Source: a virus. Taken from it: a DNA stretch of 23,903 nucleotides. The position numbers were made by a program, and so were the translations under genes. Shown here one piece after another: positions 21,187 to 23,903 of this stretch; the stretch's first letter is position 1, and the number at the start of each line of letters is the position of its first letter. The stretch lies in the IMG/VR virus record IMGVR_UViG_3300030099_006284, positions 1-23,903 of that record. The stretch is one strand, 5' to 3'. The notes below the pieces were generated by a model. The model made no database searches and had not been told where the DNA came from. It saw only the letters and a list, made by a program, of their open reading frames with translations.

Positions 21187-22677
21187 ATGAACCTTATTGA
21201 AATGAGAAATATGATTGCATCTATTCTGGACTATGACCCGGATGTGCAATCTTACCGTGATGAAATCACAAGATACATCAACGAAACTTATCGAAACTGG
21301 TTTTGTTCAAGGCCATATACATTTTCGCAAAAGACAGTTGATATATTTACATTACCAGATGCAGTTATTGAAAGTGCAGCAATCACAGGTAATAACAGTG
21401 AAATAAGAAACTGGGCACAATCAGCAGCTTTATCAGCAACAGACCAATCAAAAGTTGGTCTTGTTTATCGTTTTAAACTAACGCAAGAAGGTAGTATATG
21501 CATTATCGGTGGTGATAATGAAGTGTCAAATAACGGCACATATATAATAGACAAGGTAGATTTTAGTGATAACAGAGTTTATTTTTCTAAGCTATCTTCA
21601 ACACCTCAAGTTGATTGGTCTGGCACAACTGCAACAAGCGTAACGACTGCAGTTCAACAAAGATTTTTGACATTACCTCAAGACTGTGTAGATATATTAG
21701 GTCTTGGTATAAGAAACTTAGATGAAGGTGATGCTGGTTCAGGCACAAATGCACTTGGACACATTTATTCTTTGACTAGGCGTAGAGATGAAGAGCTTGA
21801 CCTAAGATATGACCTTCAAGGGACACCAACTGACTATGTAGTTTATGATGGATACCCAGAACATACGATAGATATCGACAGTTTTACACCAAGACAAGGA
21901 AAAGATTTTACCATACAAACCCATTCCAACACACCTGGATGGCCTCAGGGAACATATGAGTTTAAAATGTCATATGTATGGCGTGGTATCGAAGGACAAC
22001 TAAGTGATGCTTCAGAACTGACAATATCATCAGCAAATACCATCCCTAAGTTCGTAACGAAAGATACATCAAGGCAAGGGTTTAGAGGATTGAGAAAGAA
22101 GTTTTATGTAAGATTAAAATCTATTACAGGTGCTGATGGTCTTACACATGAAGAAAGCTTTTTTAGAGATTTATCAACAGTATTTAGTAAAACAACACCA
22201 AATACAAGTGCTAGTCAGTTTAACTTCTTTATTATTGATGATGATGAAACTACCATAAACTGGCCACAAACACAGCTAGCAATAACAGATGTTGAAGATT
22301 TATTTGCATATGCAAGAGAAGAAGTAAATGTAGGTTATCGACAACGCATCAGACTATATCCAAGACCAGCAGCAATAACACCAATCGAAGCAAGATATGT
22401 GTTTATGCCAAACTTATTAGAGGATGATTTTGACAAACCAAGAAGTCCTGATGATACACATCGCTATCTTGTTTATAGAGCGGCTGAAGAAGCATTTATT
22501 AAACACAATAATCCTGATATGGCAGCATATTATGGCAGTAAGGCAGAAAAAGAGCTACTCAAGATAGATAACAAATATCTAACACAGCGTAGTGCATATT
22601 ATATCAAAGATAGTTTCATAGCCGGTCCGTTGCGTGTGCGTCCATTTCAGACATTAACAAAACTACCGGACGCATAA
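21187..22677 (+). CDS. Head-tail connector / tail protein, 496 aa
   Basis: GAGG (in GAACAGAGGAAAG) precedes ATG 21187. N-terminus MNLIEMRNMIASILDYDPDV then RYINETYRNWFC is typical of adaptor-like/tail proteins that open the tail operon in podoviruses. The middle has strands and Tyr/Arg-rich loops (YSLTRRRDEELDLRYDLQGT, EFKMSYVWRGIEGQL). The C-terminal part has an alpha-helix with YRAAEEAFIKHNNPDMAAYY. Function inferred from place (just after the capsid block) and length. Its stop TAA shares a base with the next ATG. Confidence 0.6.
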   Translation: MNLIEMRNMIASILDYDPDVQSYRDEITRYINETYRNWFCSRPYTFSQKTVDIFTLPDAVIESAAITGNNSEIRNWAQSAALSATDQSKVGLVYRFKLTQEGSICIIGGDNEVSNNGTYIIDKVDFSDNRVYFSKLSSTPQVDWSGTTATSVTTAVQQRFLTLPQDCVDILGLGIRNLDEGDAGSGTNALGHIYSLTRRRDEELDLRYDLQGTPTDYVVYDGYPEHTIDIDSFTPRQGKDFTIQTHSNTPGWPQGTYEFKMSYVWRGIEGQLSDASELTISSANTIPKFVTKDTSRQGFRGLRKKFYVRLKSITGADGLTHEESFFRDLSTVFSKTTPNTSASQFNFFIIDDDETTINWPQTQLAITDVEDLFAYAREEVNVGYRQRIRLYPRPAAITPIEARYVFMPNLLEDDFDKPRSPDDTHRYLVYRAAEEAFIKHNNPDMAAYYGSKAEKELLKIDNKYLTQRSAYYIKDSFIAGPLRVRPFQTLTKLPDA

Positions 22678-23903
22678 TGAAAACACCAGGCAAGTTAGAT
22701 GTAAAACCTTTTGTTGGAATGGATGAACGCATACCAGCGCCAGCCAACTCAACAATATTATTAGAAAACTGGTCATATGACGCACATACAAAAACTTGGA
22801 ATAACTTTTTAGGTTTTGAAGAGTTTTTTCATACAACAAACAGACCGTATGGCAGTAGTGTAAGTCAAATATATTCAGACCATCCTATTGACAGTATTTA
22901 TGTTTATCAACGACATAACTCAGCACAACAATGGTTTTTGTTTGAGCAAAACGGTTCGTTGAAATATTTGGTACCAAGTGCAGGACAAGCAGCCAATAAG
23001 GTTGCACAAACATTACTAGCAGATCGTCATATACCTACCATACAAGAAGCACATACAAACTACACACCATACGGTCGATATGTGATCATAACAAACGGTA
23101 TCGATGGTCCTATAAAATACAGGGGTGGTGATAGAACATTTCCACTAGGCTGGGACAGACGACCTGGTACTATTGATGTGCAGACACCTGATAAGTTTGA
23201 CAGTGGTGCAAAACCACAAAGCTACATAGAAGCAACATCTGATTTCGAATTAGGACAAAATGAGATAGAAGGTGGTAGTATATTTAAATCAGGTGTATTT
23301 GAAGGTGTAGGTTTCGTTACGGGATCTGATGGACAAAACGAATATTCATACAAAGTAAGTTTTATAAACGAAGCAGGATCAGAATCACCACTATCAGAAC
23401 CTACACAGTTTATCAAATGGACAACAAAAGATATTACAAAAGGTACAAATGAATATGCAAACAGAGCATGTCCAAATATGGAAATACCTATTGGTCCTGC
23501 CGGTGTAAGAGCAAGAAAGATATACAGAACTGCGAATGGTGGATCACAATACTTTTTCTTAGATCAAATAGACAACAATACAGATACTGTTTATGTAGAT
23601 TACAGACAAGATTCACAACTAGGTGCATTGGCACCAAATGATTCTGATTCTATCATTATGCCTGCACCAGGTTGTAGATTTACTGCAACATTTAAGAACT
23701 GTCTATTTGCTGATGGAGGACTAGCTGATGGGTCGAGAATCTACTTTAGCGAGCCTAATCAACCTGATACATTTAAGGATTCTAGCTTCTTCGATGTCGG
23801 AACAAGAGAAGGCGGAGACATTACGGGTTTTGAGGTGTATTACAACTCACTTCTAGTATTTAGAGAACAGGCTATCGACTTGATACGAGGTGATATTCTG
23901 AAT
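22677..23903 (+). CDS. Tail protein (tail tubular B/nozzle-like), partial, 409 codons to window end
   Basis: ATG at 22677 overlaps the previous TAA by one base; the frame is open to the last base (409 codons) and is cut by the window edge. N-terminus: MKTPGKLDVKPFVGMDERIP then PANSTILLENWSYD. Beta-rich with repeated F/Y-x-W and Gly elements (YGRYVIITNGIDGPIKYRGG, GRSG-like turns). It includes a fibronectin-like region (EYSYKVSFINEAGSESPLSE). This and its position after the adaptor fit a nozzle / tail tubular B-like protein of podoviruses, but identification is by context. The restriction-site vocabulary changes inside this gene (first GTAC 22971, GATC 23022). Confidence 0.65.
   Translation, partial: MKTPGKLDVKPFVGMDERIPAPANSTILLENWSYDAHTKTWNNFLGFEEFFHTTNRPYGSSVSQIYSDHPIDSIYVYQRHNSAQQWFLFEQNGSLKYLVPSAGQAANKVAQTLLADRHIPTIQEAHTNYTPYGRYVIITNGIDGPIKYRGGDRTFPLGWDRRPGTIDVQTPDKFDSGAKPQSYIEATSDFELGQNEIEGGSIFKSGVFEGVGFVTGSDGQNEYSYKVSFINEAGSESPLSEPTQFIKWTTKDITKGTNEYANRACPNMEIPIGPAGVRARKIYRTANGGSQYFFLDQIDNNTDTVYVDYRQDSQLGALAPNDSDSIIMPAPGCRFTATFKNCLFADGGLADGSRIYFSEPNQPDTFKDSSFFDVGTREGGDITGFEVYYNSLLVFREQAIDLIRGDILN

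Overview
The window reads as a 23.9 kb piece of a low-GC (roughly 35-40 %) lytic tailed phage, most like the short-tailed podoviruses of aquatic bacteria. The reasons are a tightly packed late-gene order of terminase large subunit, portal, scaffold, HK97-type major capsid protein and two tail/adaptor proteins, no tape measure gene, an 1841-residue virion protein of the internal/ejection type, start-stop overlaps (ATGA, GTGA, TAATG) between most genes, and many small lysine-rich phage proteins. No integrase, tRNA, rRNA, transposon or CRISPR array was seen. The host cannot be named from this sequence.

Layout. 1-76: tail end of an upstream gene. 80-5605: giant internal virion protein. 5602-6820: seven very small, mostly lysine/arginine-rich, heavily overlapping genes, including a 19-residue cysteine-rich peptide. 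6846-9233: two 147-residue virion-surface-like proteins, a 94-residue beta protein and a tail fibre with exact ten-residue repeats. 9320-9565: a holin-like membrane protein whose ribosome site can fold into a hairpin. 9566-10274: 0.7 kb of very AT-rich non-coding DNA full of palindromes, closed by a terminator. 10275-11226: a PD-(D/E)XK-like nuclease, an unknown protein and a zinc-ribbon protein. 11205-11942 (minus): a SAM-dependent methyltransferase. 12083-12334 (+) and 12508-12822 (-): unknowns meeting at a hairpin. 12823-13130: a divergent promoter region with matching promoters facing each way. 13131-14150: AT-hook protein, sigma-region-4-like protein and a probable small terminase, leading into packaging and head genes. 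14147-21048: TerL, portal, Cys protein, two scaffold/head proteins, major capsid protein and a capsid accessory protein, ending in a strong terminator at 21137-21166. 21187-23903: two tail/adaptor genes, the second cut by the window end.

The genes form two late blocks, packaging/head/tail and ejection/fibre/lysis. The second lies before the first here, so the sequence is probably a circular or permuted map opened inside the tail region. The divergent region at 12.8-13.1 kb and the sigma-like gene next to it look like the switch that drives the packaging and head operon.

Most striking signal. By a hand scan, AATT, GATC, GTAC and ACGT are completely missing from about the first 22.97 kb, and GANTC occurs once, although composition alone predicts tens to about two hundred of each. 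Codon choice shows the avoidance directly: Asp is GAC before C, Asn is AAC before T, and Val is never GTA before C. In the last about 0.93 kb GATC (6), GTAC (3), GANTC (6) and AATT (1) reappear. This looks like strong counter-selection against several restriction sites, with a sharp boundary inside the last tail gene that may be a recombination or assembly junction.
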